From contig NC_066579.1 of assembly GCF_024323335.1 (NCBI RefSeq), positions 243,595,068 to 243,659,067 of the forward strand: 64,000 bases of DNA, written 5' to 3'. Origin of the DNA: Lathyrus oleraceus (taxonomy: Eukaryota; Streptophyta; Magnoliopsida; Fabales; Fabaceae). Positions 46,830 through 59,100 of this stretch are shown one piece after another (the first letter of the stretch is position 1; each line of letters starts with the position of its first letter). Below the pieces are notes generated by a model. It saw only the letters and a program-made list of their open reading frames with translations, was not told where the DNA came from and ran no database searches. Made by a program: the position numbers and the translations under genes.

Positions 46830-49800
46830 TTAGATTGATGCATAATAACAGGAATATCAGCAGCAGTCCAATTGTTGCAAGCCTTTCCATGCGTCACAAA
46901 ATTGGTGCAGTCTTCCTCTTCATCATCCTCTAGCACAACAGCTAAGTGTTGTTCATTACCATGAATGAACCCTCTACTACGGAAGTTGAGTTATACATCT
47001 TCAGATCTGACTGCTGACGATCCTTGTTGGAACCCTAAACCGGCTCTACTCTTGTTGTCGGAGACCTCTATCATTCGCCCCCACTGATCAGACTGTCCAT
47101 CTTCAACAACCTTCAAGGCATATTTGAATGAGGACATAGGTGCCCCAACTCTCTTTTAAACAACAATAGATAAGGCTTAGAACGGAGTTCCAACCTCATC
47201 CTCAGCTTCAACATAAGAGAAATATGACAGGTAGCTGACCAACAACGCCTTCTCCCCGCCAACAATAACAAGCTTCCCATTCTTGACAAACTTGAGCTTC
47301 TGATGCAACATTGAAGTAACGACTCCTACCTCGTGGATGCATGGCCTTCCCAATAGAAAACTATAGGCTGGGTGGATATCCATTACTTGAAAAGTAATTT
47401 GGAAGTCATTCGGACCTATCTTCACCGGAAGGTCCACCTCACCAATCACAGTCCTGCGCGAACCGTCAAATGCCTTGACGATCACGCCACTATATCTCAT
47501 AGGCGCTCCTTGGTACTTGGAAAAAGTTAATTTTGGCAATACATTCAAAGAAGATCCGGTGTCTACCGACACATTTGACAAAATATCCTCCTTACAATTC
47601 ATTGAAATGTGCAGAGCCAAATTGTGATTTCTACCCTCCTTATTGAGTTCTTCGTCACAAAAACTGAGATTATTCCAAGAAGTAATGTTAGCAACAATAT
47701 GATCGAATTGATCCACCATAACATCATGTTCCACATAGGCTTGCTGAAGAACTTTTTGCAGTGCTTCTCTGTGCACTTCTGAATTCATCAACAAAGACAA
47801 TACTGAAATATTCGAGGGGGTTTGGAGCAACTGCTCCACCATATTGAACTAACTTTTCTTAATTAGCCTGAGTACTTCATCATCATCATTAGGCTTCAAG
47901 CCGCTGGATTCACCAGACTGACACCTCAGAGCACTAACAGATTCTACTACAGGCACATCCACCTTCTTATAGACAGTCGAATCTTCTATATTCTTTGGGA
48001 ACACCAACCCAAACACACGACCACTACGGGTCACCTTAGTAACATCAACAATGCTTACAACAAAATTGGTTGTAGGTAACGGGACCTCTTGACCATCTTC
48101 CAACACAGTAACATTGTATTGATACGGTACATCTTTATCGGATGCATACGGGACTGCACACATCAACCGTATAACCAACGGCGATACCAATCTATTGTTG
48201 ACGCTGTTACTGCTGCTGTTGTCATATTGAATACCCACTTTATCAGGAGTTTTGAAAATTGGTACTATTACATTGACATCCTTATCTATGTGACGTGATT
48301 GAACAATCTGAATTAAGCCTTCATCCATCAACCGCTGGATGTCTCTCTTCACAGCCATACAACCTCTAGGATTGACACCGCAGATAGCACAACCATCATG
48401 GTGATGTTCACAATCGCTAACCACGTGAATATACTTGTGCATCGTCACCAAGGACCTTCTAATGAAGCGTACATCGAATACCTTGAACTCCCCTGGACAA
48501 TCGTCCACCATATTAACATATGAATTCCCATAGGCAGGTAGTGGGTTAGCTTTAACATTTGGCGCACGGGGACACCATTCCACTCTTAACCAACTTTTGA
48601 ACTTCATATTTGAGGGGATATCAATTCTCAATATCGTGTCCGGGAGCTCCTTGATGAAAAACACAGTGGAGTTCTAGTTTGTACCACCAAGGAAGTGGTT
48701 CGGGGTTTTGCGGAGGATTTCTTGGTTGTAATAGGTTCTTGAGAACCAAAAACGGATATAATTCTGCATATGTCATCGGATCCGGGTCAAAAGAGACCTT
48801 CTTCCTCTCAAAATTTTGTTGTTGATGATTGTTGGTATTGTTGTTGTTGTAGGTGTTTGTTCCTTGATGTGGTTGTTGTTGTTGTTGAATTGGTGTTGAC
48901 TAATTTGCTAAAAATACCGGAATGACTGATGATAGTTGATGATGATGTTGATGGGGTGGTTGATTTCTTCTTACCTGAGGCCTCCTTTGCCTCCCAAATA
49001 AAATTGCATTAGCTTTTCTCTCCTTCTTCTTGCTGAAACTGTTACCATATCTTTCGCTGGATGATGCTTCCTCTCTAGACAACCGTCCTTCTCGGACACC
49101 TTCTTCGAGCCTCATCCCCGTGTTTACCATCTCGGTAAAATCACTAGGGGCATTAGCGATCATCCGCTCATAAAAAAATGAGCTCAGGGTCTTAAGAAAA
49201 ATCTTAGTCATCTCCTTTTCCTCTAAAGGAAAGGTAATTTGAGCAGTAAGCTCTCTCCATCGTTGAGCATACTCCTTGAATGTCTCCTTGCCTTTCTAAG
49301 ACAATGACCTAAACTGGTCTCTATCTGAAGCCATATCAATATTGTACTTATACTGCTTCACAAATGCTTTTCCCAAATCATTGAACGTGCGGATGCTTGC
49401 ACTATCCAATCCGATGTACCACCTCAGAGCGGCACCGTCAAACTATCTTGAAAATAATGGATCAAAAGCTGATCATTATCGGTTTGAGTAGACATCTTTC
49501 TGACCTACATCACCAAATGACTGAGTGAACAGGTATTCCCTTTGTATTTTTCAAAGTTAGGCACTTCGAATTTCACCAGAATCTTGACATTTCGAACCAA
49601 ACACAGTTCTGCAGCACTCTTCCCAAACAAGTCCTTACCCCTCAAAGTTTTCAATTCCTTTCGCAACTCAAGGAATTGGTCCTTCATCTCGTCCATCTTC
49701 TCATACACATCAGGGCCCTCAGACGACTCAGAGTGATAAATGGTGTCTTCTACACGGGGATGAGTATGGACAACAGGCGGCAACACATACATGACCGGGA

Positions 49801-50171
49801 TAGATGCCGACATAGAAGCAAAGTTAGGCGCAAAGCCTTCAGGCACAAAGTTCGGCGACATTCCCCATGGGAATCCGACAGGCATATTTGGTTAAAAATG
49901 AACAGCAGTTGCAGGAATGGTAGAGGTATCCACCTCGGAATTAGCATGCCTCTGAGGAGGAGGAGTTGCAGGTGTTGGAGAAGACTGGCTCTGAGCAGCT
50001 AGGACTGACTCCATCATGGCAGTCAGACGAGCAATCTCATCCTTCAGGTCTCTGTTCTCTTGTTCAAGATGCTCCGTAATCTTCAGATGATTGGCGCGGG
50101 TATTGTATCGATGAGTCAGCTTGGCTGAAGCACAGAAGAAACACCAATGAGACATCTGGCGAAAGAGAAAC
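46830..50171 (-). pseudogene. D gag-pro, many stops
   Basis: Starts after an acceptor-like CATAAGCAG|G (50172/50171). Gag: THRYNTRAN, a LEQENRDLKDEIARL coiled coil, a Pro-rich part, MPVGFPWGM, the capsid region (FEKYKG near 49540; ERMIANAPSDF near 49160), and a Cys/His block near 48410. Protease: VDTGSS near 47560 and LLGRPC near 47350. Stops or shifts near 49892, between 49504 and 49211, at 47843 and at 47177. The frame is otherwise continuous to the donor at 46830. Gag similarity to G is high along its length. Confidence 0.82.
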
Positions 50172-50385
50172 CTGCTTATGCAAATGATGCATGAAATGCA
50201 ATGCTTGATTTTTTTTATTTTCAAGGAACTTACTATATTTTTTGCAAATATATATATTTAACAATAATTTCAACAATTTGATATGACCATAAAATCTCTT
50301 TTATTTATATAATTGGAAGGATTACACTGAGTACAATTTCAGAAACTAAAAATACAAAATATAAGAGAAAAGGAGACTAGTCATC

Positions 50386-50712
50386 CTAAGGATCCCTAAC
50401 AACAAAATAAGAAGATCTGGCTACAGGCGTGTACTTCCTTCGAATGTGTCAGATCTCGGTCTCAAAAGAAGCCTTCATCTGACTCTTCTCGAGGACAAGC
50501 TGATCAACAATTTTCTTCCAAGCGACGGAAGGCTGAGGCATACTAGAGGAAGATGAAACCTCTGGCTCTCTCTGTCTCTTTGTCACTCAATCTTCAAGTA
50601 GCTCAATAAGTGCATCTTTGTCCTTATACTCAAGTTGCAACTCCTCATGCTTTTTGCTCAAAGCATGGAAACGCTCTTCCCACATATCCTTCTCTTGCTT
50701 CATCTTGTGAGC
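50386..50712 (-). pseudogene. D ORF1 C-terminal tail
   Basis: Coiled-coil tail with EKDMWEERFHALSKKHEEL, nearly the same as G (62670-63008), ending in RDP then TAG at 50386. TGA near 50587 replaces an Arg codon (CGA in G is likely), a CpG-type change. Upstream sequence is lost at the junction with F. Confidence 0.8.
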
Positions 50713-53186
50713 GAGAAGGGTATTGAATTTGATCCTTCCAAGGTCAAAGCAATACAAGAGATGCTTGCGCCCAAAACTGAGAAGCAAGTCAAAGGTTTTC
50801 TCGGCCGCTTGAATTATATCTCAAGATTCATTTCACACATGACTGCCACATGTGCTCATATATTCAAGCTTATTCAAAAAGTTCAGTCTTGTGATTGGAC
50901 CGAAGACTGCCAGAAAGCTTTTGATAGTATCAAAGAGCCTCCGATTCTGTCTCCGCCTGTGGAGTGAAGACCAATGATCATGTATTTAACTGTGCTTGGT
51001 GAAAGTATGGGTTGTGTTCTTGGTCTGCAAGATGAGATTGGAAAGAAAGAATATGAAATATACTACCTCAGTAAGAAATTCACCGATTGTGAGACTCGGT
51101 ATTCTATGCTTGAAAAGACTTGTTACACATTGGCTTGGGTTGTTAAGCGGCTGCACCAATATATGTTGAATTATACCACTTGGTTGATATCCAGAATGGA
51201 TCCAATCAAGTATATTTTTGAGAAGCCTACTTTAACTGGGAGGATTGCCCGTTCGCAGATGTTGTTATCAGAGTATGATATTGAATACCGATCTCAAAAA
51301 GCAATCAAGGGTAGTGTCTTTGCTGACCATTTGGCTTACCAACATATTGAAGATTATCAGTCAGTACAGTACGATTTTCGTGATGAAGAGATTTTGTACT
51401 TGAAAATGAAAGATTGTGATGAACCATTGCTTGAAGAAAGGCCAGAACCTGGTTCCCGTTGGGGCATGGTATTTGATAGAGTTGTTAATCAATATGGTAA
51501 TGGCATTGGGTAGTGATTATTACTCCTCAAGGCACACATTTTCCGTTTATAGCTAGGTTGACTTTCAAGTGCACAAACAACATAGCTGAGTATGAAGCTT
51601 GCATTATGGGGCTTGAAGAGGCCATTGATCTCAGAATCAAGTATTTGGACGTCTATGGAGATTCAACTTTGGTTGTGAATCAGATCAAAGGTGAATGAGA
51701 GACGAATCAACCCGGTTTGATACCATATAGAGATTATACGAGGGGGATTTCAACTTTCTTTACAAAGGTTGAGTTTCATCATATCCCTCGAGATGAAAAT
51801 CGGATGGCAGATGCTCTTGCAACGTTGGCTTTGATGATTGTGGTAAAGTATTGGAATGAAGTTCCCAATTCGACTGTGATGCATCTTGATAGGCCAACTC
51901 ATGTGTTTGCTGATGAAGAAGCCAAAGATGAGAAGCCGTGGTATTTTGATATCAAATGTTTTCTCCAAAGATAGATTTACCCATCAGCGGCATCTTTGAA
52001 AGATAAGAAGACTTTGAGAAGATTAGTCGGTAATTTCTACCTGAATGGTGATGTGCTTTACAAGAGAAACTTCGATATGGTTTTGCTCATATGCGTGGAG
52101 AGACACGAACCAGACCTATTGATGACTGAAGTCAATGAAGGTTCCTTTGGTACTCATTCCAATGGACGTGCTATGGCTAAGAAGATGTTACGAGCAGGTT
52201 ACTATTGGCTTAGAATGGAATCTGACTGTTGCAAATTTATGAAGAAATGTCACAAGTGTCAAATATATGCAGATAAGATTCATGTTCCTCCGACAATGTG
52301 GAACGTCATTTCCTCTCCACGGCCTTTCTCCATGTCGGGAATTAATATGATTGGTATGATTGATCCCAAAGCTTCGAACATATATCGTTTCATTTTGGTG
52401 GCAATTGACTACTTCACAAAATGGGTTGAAGCGGCATCGTGTGCAAATGTAACCAAGCAAGTTGTTATGAGGTTTATCAAGAACCCGATTATATGTCGAT
52501 ATGTTGTGCCAAGTAAGATCATTACTTATAATGGATCAAACTTGAACAACAATATGGTGGAAACTCTTTGCCAAGACTTTAAGATTGCACATCATAATTC
52601 TTCTCCCTACAGACCTAAGATGAATGAGGTTGTTGAAGCTGCAAACAAGAACATCAAGAAGATCATCCAGAAGATGATTGTGACATACAAAGATTGGAAT
52701 GAGATGCTCTCATTTGCTTTGCATGGGTATCGTACATCCACCCACACTTCAACAGGGGCAACCCCTTTCTCACTTGTTTATGGTATGGAAGTTGTGCTCC
52801 CGGTAGAGGTTGAGATCCCATCACTATGTGTGCTGATGGAAGCCATGTTGACAGAAGCGGAATGGTGTCAGACCAGATATGACCAGTTGAATTTAATTGA
52901 AGAGAAGCGATTGATTGCCATGTGTCATGGCCAGTTATATTAGCAGAGAATGAAGAAAGTTTTTGATAAGAAGGTCAAACCTCGTATGTTGAGAGAAGGT
53001 GAACTTGTGCTCAAGAAGATTCTATCTTTCAAACCAGATTCTAGGGGCAAATAGACTCCCAATTATGAAGGCTCATATGTTGTTAACAGAGCCTTTTCAG
53101 GTGGTGCTTTGATTCTTACAAATATTGATGGTGAAGAGTTCACTCGTCCTATGTACACAGATGCAATCAAGAAATACTTCGCCTAA
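50713..53186 (+). pseudogene. F pol fragment: RT C-part, RNase H pair, integrase
   Basis: Starts after the YVDD region of RT. First RNase H with MYLTV (no YCDAS); second RNase H with FDRV, NNIAEYEA and YGDST; integrase with CHKCQ, NGSNLNNN and the KKYFA C-terminus at 53186. Lesions: TGA 50965-50967 (GGA in D), 1-bp loss near 51512, TGA 51696-51698 (TGG in D), TAG 51972-51974, TAG 52941-52943 and a TAG near 53053. DNGS reads YNGS at the second catalytic aspartate. Close to D in sequence, so same subfamily. Not functional. Confidence 0.88.
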
Positions 53187-53204
53187 AAAGAAAAGAACAA
53201 CTTG

Positions 53205-53372
53205 CTAAGTTGAAAACCTGAAAGGGCGGCTTAGGCAAGAATGAGCGTCTCGATGGATTGAACCCGAAAGGGCGATCCAGGAAAAAATTAGAGACATAAA
53301 AACAGAAAGAATCATCCTGGTAAATTAAATACCCCACCTTGGGGCAATTTATGCAAAAATTAGGGATCATGC
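53205..53372 (+). other. Post-integrase hairpin array of F
   Basis: Counterpart of 35741-35962. CC-TGAAA-GG (53217-53225), CCC-GAAA-GGG (53263-53272), CCAGG/CCTGG around an A-rich loop (53277/53316), and CCCC-ACCTT-GGGG (53332-53344). Spacers GGCAAGAATGAGC and GCAAAAATTAGGGATCAT match those of C. Confidence 0.65.
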
Positions 53373-54296
53373 CAAGTAACTGCATCCTACTAATCTTCAG
53401 GTTTGAAGACATTCTTGAGCATGTCGGTCAATTCTGATTCATCATCTCCAGCTGACGCCAAGAGCACAGTGGATGTCAAGATTTGGTAGAAGGATTATTG
53501 ATCATTGTATTCAATGTAGCCCTTTTCCATGTAAATTACCAGTTTTCAACCTTTTTAAAGATCTATGGAGTCTTGTCATTTACAGACTACCATTGTATTA
53601 AATAAAGTTGAGCTTTTTATCCAATTGTCTATACTCTTATTTATTATTCATCCAAACGGATTTAAATTTTTATTATGATCATTTTTGAAATTGAATTTTA
53701 AATTAAAACCATACTTTCTTAAATATATAAAAGCAGTTATTTTAAGCAATCAATCTCATTTAAATAAATATCAACAACAGTTTGAAAAACTGTAAGCCCT
53801 AAGTGAGGAGAATTATTGGTTCTCTCGAAGCAGTTGGTGTGACTCTTTTTTTCATCCTCAGCAGCATTTCAGCAGCCTTTCGACAACCGAGTTTTTGATG
53901 ACATCCCTAGCTAAGTTTGTTGGTTTCCCCAACCAAGTTTGTTGGCCTCCCTTGAGTTGTAGGCACGTTATTCCAACAATTTGTATGGTTTCGGCATAAT
54001 TTTGTTTCTCCGCAAGTTGGCGGAATTGCTCCTTGATTCTGAGCAGCTATTGTGTTATCCTCTGCAGGGTTGTCTCCCATTTGATATGGTGTTGACCTAA
54101 AATTCCCCGCAGACTTTGTAGCAGCTTTCTCAGCAGATCCTCTCCTTTCTTCCCTAGCTAGGGTCGATCCTTTGAGATGTTTGATCTTTTCTCCAGCAGT
54201 TGTTTCCCTCTTGCGTGAAGTGGCCGAGAGTTGTATCGATGATCCAGATCAGTGATAGTTGTATCCTTTATGATCATTTCGTCATCATGATCATCA

Positions 54297-54325
54297 TATA
54301 TACATATACATATACATATACATAT
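54297..54325 (+). repeat. TACATA microsatellite
   Basis: About five tandem copies of ATACAT in the 3' region of F. Confidence 0.9.
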
Positions 54326-54754
54326 TCGTAAATTTCATTATTGCATCATTTCACTTTATGATTCATTATGCCTTTGATCCTCTGCTATGGAGGTACCCTT
54401 TCCCCATGCAGATTTGGTGTATTTGTCCTCTTTCAATTATAGAGTGTCAGCCCAATAAGCAGAAAAACTTTAACCTTTCTCTTTTCCCCACTGAGTTATT
54501 TCCTCATGGATGATTATTATTTTAGTTTCCTCCCCATTTGATTATCTGGATGGAACCACTCCCCTTGGGTTATATCCTCATTGGGTTGAGTCCTTTGATT
54601 GACCTTTTCTTTCTAGATCTTACCTAGATAAAAGCTTTTGGTCCCCTGAGAACCCATTACCCAGTAACTGGTAATATTCTTCCCATGTTTGTTACTTCTG
54701 CCCAATACCCGGCAAGAACAACCTTTGATTCCCCATCATATTCGTGTCCATGTT

Positions 54755-55560
54755 TCCCTAGGAAGTATGTCCTTGATATGTTCATCCTAACCAATGACGG
54801 ATATTTTCTTCCCCTTGCTTTGAGTTTATCCTTAATATGTTCATCTTAACCGGTGACGGATATTCTCTTTTTGGGTTTCTACCAAGTAAAAAGGTAGTTG
54901 TAATCCCTATTTTATTCTCAGAGGGTTAATCCTTGATATGTTCATCCTAACTGATGACGGGTTTCCTCCTCTTTGCGGTCTTCTTCCTAGTAGCCGGTAG
55001 TTGTAAATCCTGCTTTTCTCCTCGTTGTAGAGTCTATCCTTGATATGTTCATCCTAACCGATGACAGATATTCTCTTTTTGGTATTCTATCCAGTAACTG
55101 ATAGATATAATTCCTATTTCTCCCCTCTGAGTCTATCCTTGATATGTTCATCCTAACCGATGATAGATATTCTCTTTTTGGTATTCTATCCAGCATTCGA
55201 TAGATTAAATTCCTAATTTGTCAAGGAGTTTATCCTTGATATGTTCATCCTAACCGGTGACGGATATTCTCCCTAGATTCCCCAGGCAAGTCTATCCTTG
55301 ATATATTCATCCTAACCGATGACGGATTTTCTTTCCTTTGAGTCTATCCTTGATATGTTCACTTTAGCTAGTGACGGATATTCTCTCTCTTTGGTTTTCT
55401 GCCCAGTAACCGATAGTTGTAAACCCTATTTTTGGCTTTTCCCCAACAAATTGTTCTTACCCAGTAACCGGTAATGAATATACCTCCTGGTTGCCTTCAG
55501 CGAGTCATCCTTGATATGTTTACCCTAACCTGTAACGGATGTTCTCCCTGTCAGATTTTT
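54755..55560 (+). repeat. Tandem array with TCCTTGATATGTTCATCC core, 3' region of F
   Basis: About nine diverged units of 45-110 bp contain TCCTTGATATGTTCATCCTA, then ACCGATGACGGATATTC. Many units also have CCAGTAACCGGTA. From 53373 to 54754 and from 55561 to 56093 I see only repeat-poor, T-rich, CCCCAG-type sequence and no gene. Ogre-type 3' tandem repeats. Confidence 0.85.
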
Positions 55561-56093
55561 GTTAATCCCTTACCCAACAACTAGTAATGGATAATAAACT
55601 TCTGCTCCTCCTGTGTTGAAGATCATTTCTTCCCCAGTTGAGTTTGAGTGTTCATTTCCTTAGTGAAATCGTTGTTTTCTGCTTGGTTCGAGTATTTCAA
55701 CTTTGTCCTGATCTACCCGTTTCCCCTGCAAATGTTCCTTTTGTTCCCTAACTGAGTCCTTCCATTGATTTATTTTCATTGAATCCCTCGAGTCCCCAGT
55801 TGTTTTTAAGTCGTAGCCTGGCCTACGCACAACCTTTTCATCCCCCCAGAGTATCGGTTTACCCAGTGAGTTTTTCTTACAGAATGCATTATACTCCTGT
55901 GGACTTTCAGTCTCTCAGGATTCTTTCCCTTTGTGGCAATATCTCCCCATAAAGTTTATTTCAACATAACATTTCATATGCATCATGAGGTCTCTTAGGG
56001 ACCAAAATTTGTTTCTATATGTTGTTATTTAAGCCTATTCTACTGAGTCGATGCGAAGATTTTAACCTTTATCTCCTCAGTTAGAACGTCCTT

Positions 56094-56106
56094 AAATAGG
56101 GGCAGC
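56094..56106 (+). other. Polypurine tract of F
   Basis: AAATAGGGGCAGC directly before the LTR start, as in C. Confidence 0.8.
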
Positions 56107-59100
56107 TGTAAGATCCCAATTTTGACCCTAAGATCCCTCATACTTTCTCATCATATGTATTGTCATTGGGATCACAACTTGGCATCCTCCTTACCCCTCA
56201 TTCATTGGGTTTGTATTAGGAGAGATCACCAAGCACTATTTTATTGTATCATATTTTGTATCTTTATCATTTACTAATCAAAATACCAAAAATATGTGTT
56301 TGTATTTGTCTAACTCTTTTGTAGGTAGTGCACATGCTCACCTTTGATTCATCAAGCTCATATCTAGGGTTTAAGGCCCTCAATGCAAGGATCTCACTCA
56401 ATAAGTGGTCTACTATGGCTCTAGGCATCATATATGAATCCTCATAAGCTTCATATGTTATATTTATCAATGTAATCATCAAGAGTTGGGAGATGGTTTG
56501 CCTTGGAAACCCTAATTCATCTGGTTATCTTGTGTAACTTCTTCAATAAGCTTCTTCAACAATTGATCAAATAATTCAAGGTATACTTCAAAATTCATCA
56601 TGTTATGCATATATGATCTCCCATGAGTCCCAAAGGTCAAGATAATTGCAAGTTAGCAAGTTGGTTGATGGTGGTTGACCAGAGGAATTCATTTGATCAA
56701 GACTGGTTTCCCTAGACCCTATCTACTATAATTTTTGTCATATGAAAATGATTCCAAGGGCAAAGATATTCTAAACGACATTACAAACAACTTTAATGTT
56801 GAGGTCTAGAGCTAGTTTTTCTTGTAAAGTCATTTTTTTATTGTGAAAGATTATAGGTCATTTTGTCTAAACCCTAATTTGGAGGTCAAGTTCCCAAGAC
56901 CATAACTTGCTCAATTTTTATGAGATGAAAGATTTCCAAGTTACACAATTAAATTTAAGATGTCTAATTCAACTATGATGTTTGGAGGAAGATCAAATTC
57001 AACTTTTATGTGCATGTGATATGAGGATACATTATAGGTCATTTTGGACCAATGCCATTGAACAAGTGATTTTCCTCAACTTCAAAAGTGTATAACTCCT
57101 TTATATTAAATCCAAATGAGGTCAAATTTGTGACCATTTTAAAAGACATTTAGAGATATACAACTTTGATTAAGGAACCTTTCTTATTTGAAGCTCGCAT
57201 AAAAAGTTAGCCAAGGTGTAATAAGTGAACATACGGCTTGACACTTAGAATTTTTTTTGACATGTTTGATTTTCCCAAATTCCACCTAAAAATTCATCAT
57301 GATCCAAGCTTCAAATGAAAACGTGTTCAACATGAAAGTTGTTCCTCTTGATCTAACCTTTCCAAAATGTCCAATTTCATCCATTTTGAACAAGATTGGA
57401 ATGGGTTGCTCATGGCTTGAACATGAATGATCATTTGGCACAAATTGAACTTAAACATTCCATACACATATGCATAACATTCCAATGTGATCTCAGCAAG
57501 GCTTGTACTCAATTATGGATTAGAAGAAGTGATTACATGGGCCTGTGACACGCCATTGCACCCATGCAATGTACATTGCTATTTTTGGATTCCATATCAA
57601 GTGTGCAAATATCAACCCATTTGGCTATAAATAGAACCCTTTATGCTCAGAAACAAGGACCCTACACATCAGCTTTGAATCCATACCATTAAACACTCTC
57701 ATTTCAAAGGATAACCTTGATAATTTCCATTGGAAATTGAGTTTGAATCTCACTATTTTTAGATTCGAAACTCCAAGAGTCTTGAGCTTTTCATCCATTC
57801 ATTTCTACTCCTTCAAGTGTCCTGAACAAGATCAAGAGCAAGTAAGAGCAAGATCAATCAAGCACAAACCTGCATTGAAGGTATTTTCCAGAATTTTTCA
57901 TCTCTTCAATTCTCACTCAATTCTCCATAATTCTCTTGGATCTTTGGTTGTCTGAAGTCCTACGAATGTAGGAAATAAGATTGAGCTGCTTTGAGGTCAA
58001 ATCTAAGCAACTCAGATCGTGCACCTCAAATTTCAACTCCTTGTATCTCTAAATATGCTTGGAGTTAGGATAAATTAAGGCCAGATTCGAGCTCAGAGGC
58101 ATTTTTACTTTAAATTCATGTCCTTATTTTTAATTTTGGTGTTAGTTGTGAATGAACCAGTCTGGTGAAGCTCACCGGAGGAGGAGACCAGAGCTTTGGC
58201 TCCGGTGGTGAGTTGGCATTCATCTGAGCCACTTGATCCATTTGAAATGATCTAATCTCACGCGTCGAAACTGACTACCACTTGTGTTACGCTTTGACTC
58301 GTGACTATGGTGGAATGTGCGCTAGCAGCCACTTGATCTGCCACCTCATTAGGGAGATCAAGTGGTCCACGTTTTTTCTCATTTTCTGATTTTCATTTTA
58401 TTTGGTTTATTTTCATTAATTCATATTAATTTTAATATTGATCCAAAAAATATGAGAGTTTCACCAAAAAAATTTAAATAAATTCCTCTTTCGTTTTCTG
58501 AATTAAAATTATTTTTTTGGATCATTATACATATTTTTCATGATTTTTCATGATTTTGTGAATATTTTTAATTCTTTAAAAATACTTTTAAGTTTCCAAA
58601 AATCATGAAATTTTTTCTCCAAGGTCCTTTGACCATGTTTGACCTATGATAAATCCCATGGCCATTTATATGATGTTTTGATGAGATTTTAGGATTTTGA
58701 CAAACCATAATTTAATTTAATGCATTATTTAATTGATTTTAATTGTTTAATTGCAAAATAAATTGTGTTGAGCTTCTAATCTTGACTTGTTGAATTTGAC
58801 TTATGTTGTTGGGCCTTGGTCAAGATTGATGAAAGATACCTTTCATCTCCCAAAATGAATGAATGATTTTAATTTGATAAAAGTCCTCCTTTGACCAATT
58901 TGTGTTGATTCCATTCCCCCTCCCTCTTCATCTCAATCCTCTTTTCTATTCATTCATGTCATGGATCTATGATATCTCTATATCTTAAGGCTAGTTGATT
59001 GCAAAATCAACATAAGTGTGGATGAGATAAGGTCCACCTCTTTTGCATATTCTTTTTGTGTGTGGTATGTTTTAGGAGCATAGTTTATTATATTATGTGT

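Larger units (their letters stand above)
43653..50712 (-). mobile_element. Element D: Ogre-like element, both ends missing
   Basis: From right to left: ORF1 C-terminal tail, gag, pro, intron, RT-RNase H-RNase H, and integrase cut by the insertion of C. The remainder of integrase and the 3' LTR should lie beyond the left window edge. The right end joins element F in opposite orientation at about 50713. Same subfamily as F and G by protein similarity. Many stops; the oldest layer of this nest. Confidence 0.85.

Noticed and set aside
56267..57955. Small ORFs in the F LTR
   Set aside because: Short, in both strands, without homologues in the E LTR at matching places.
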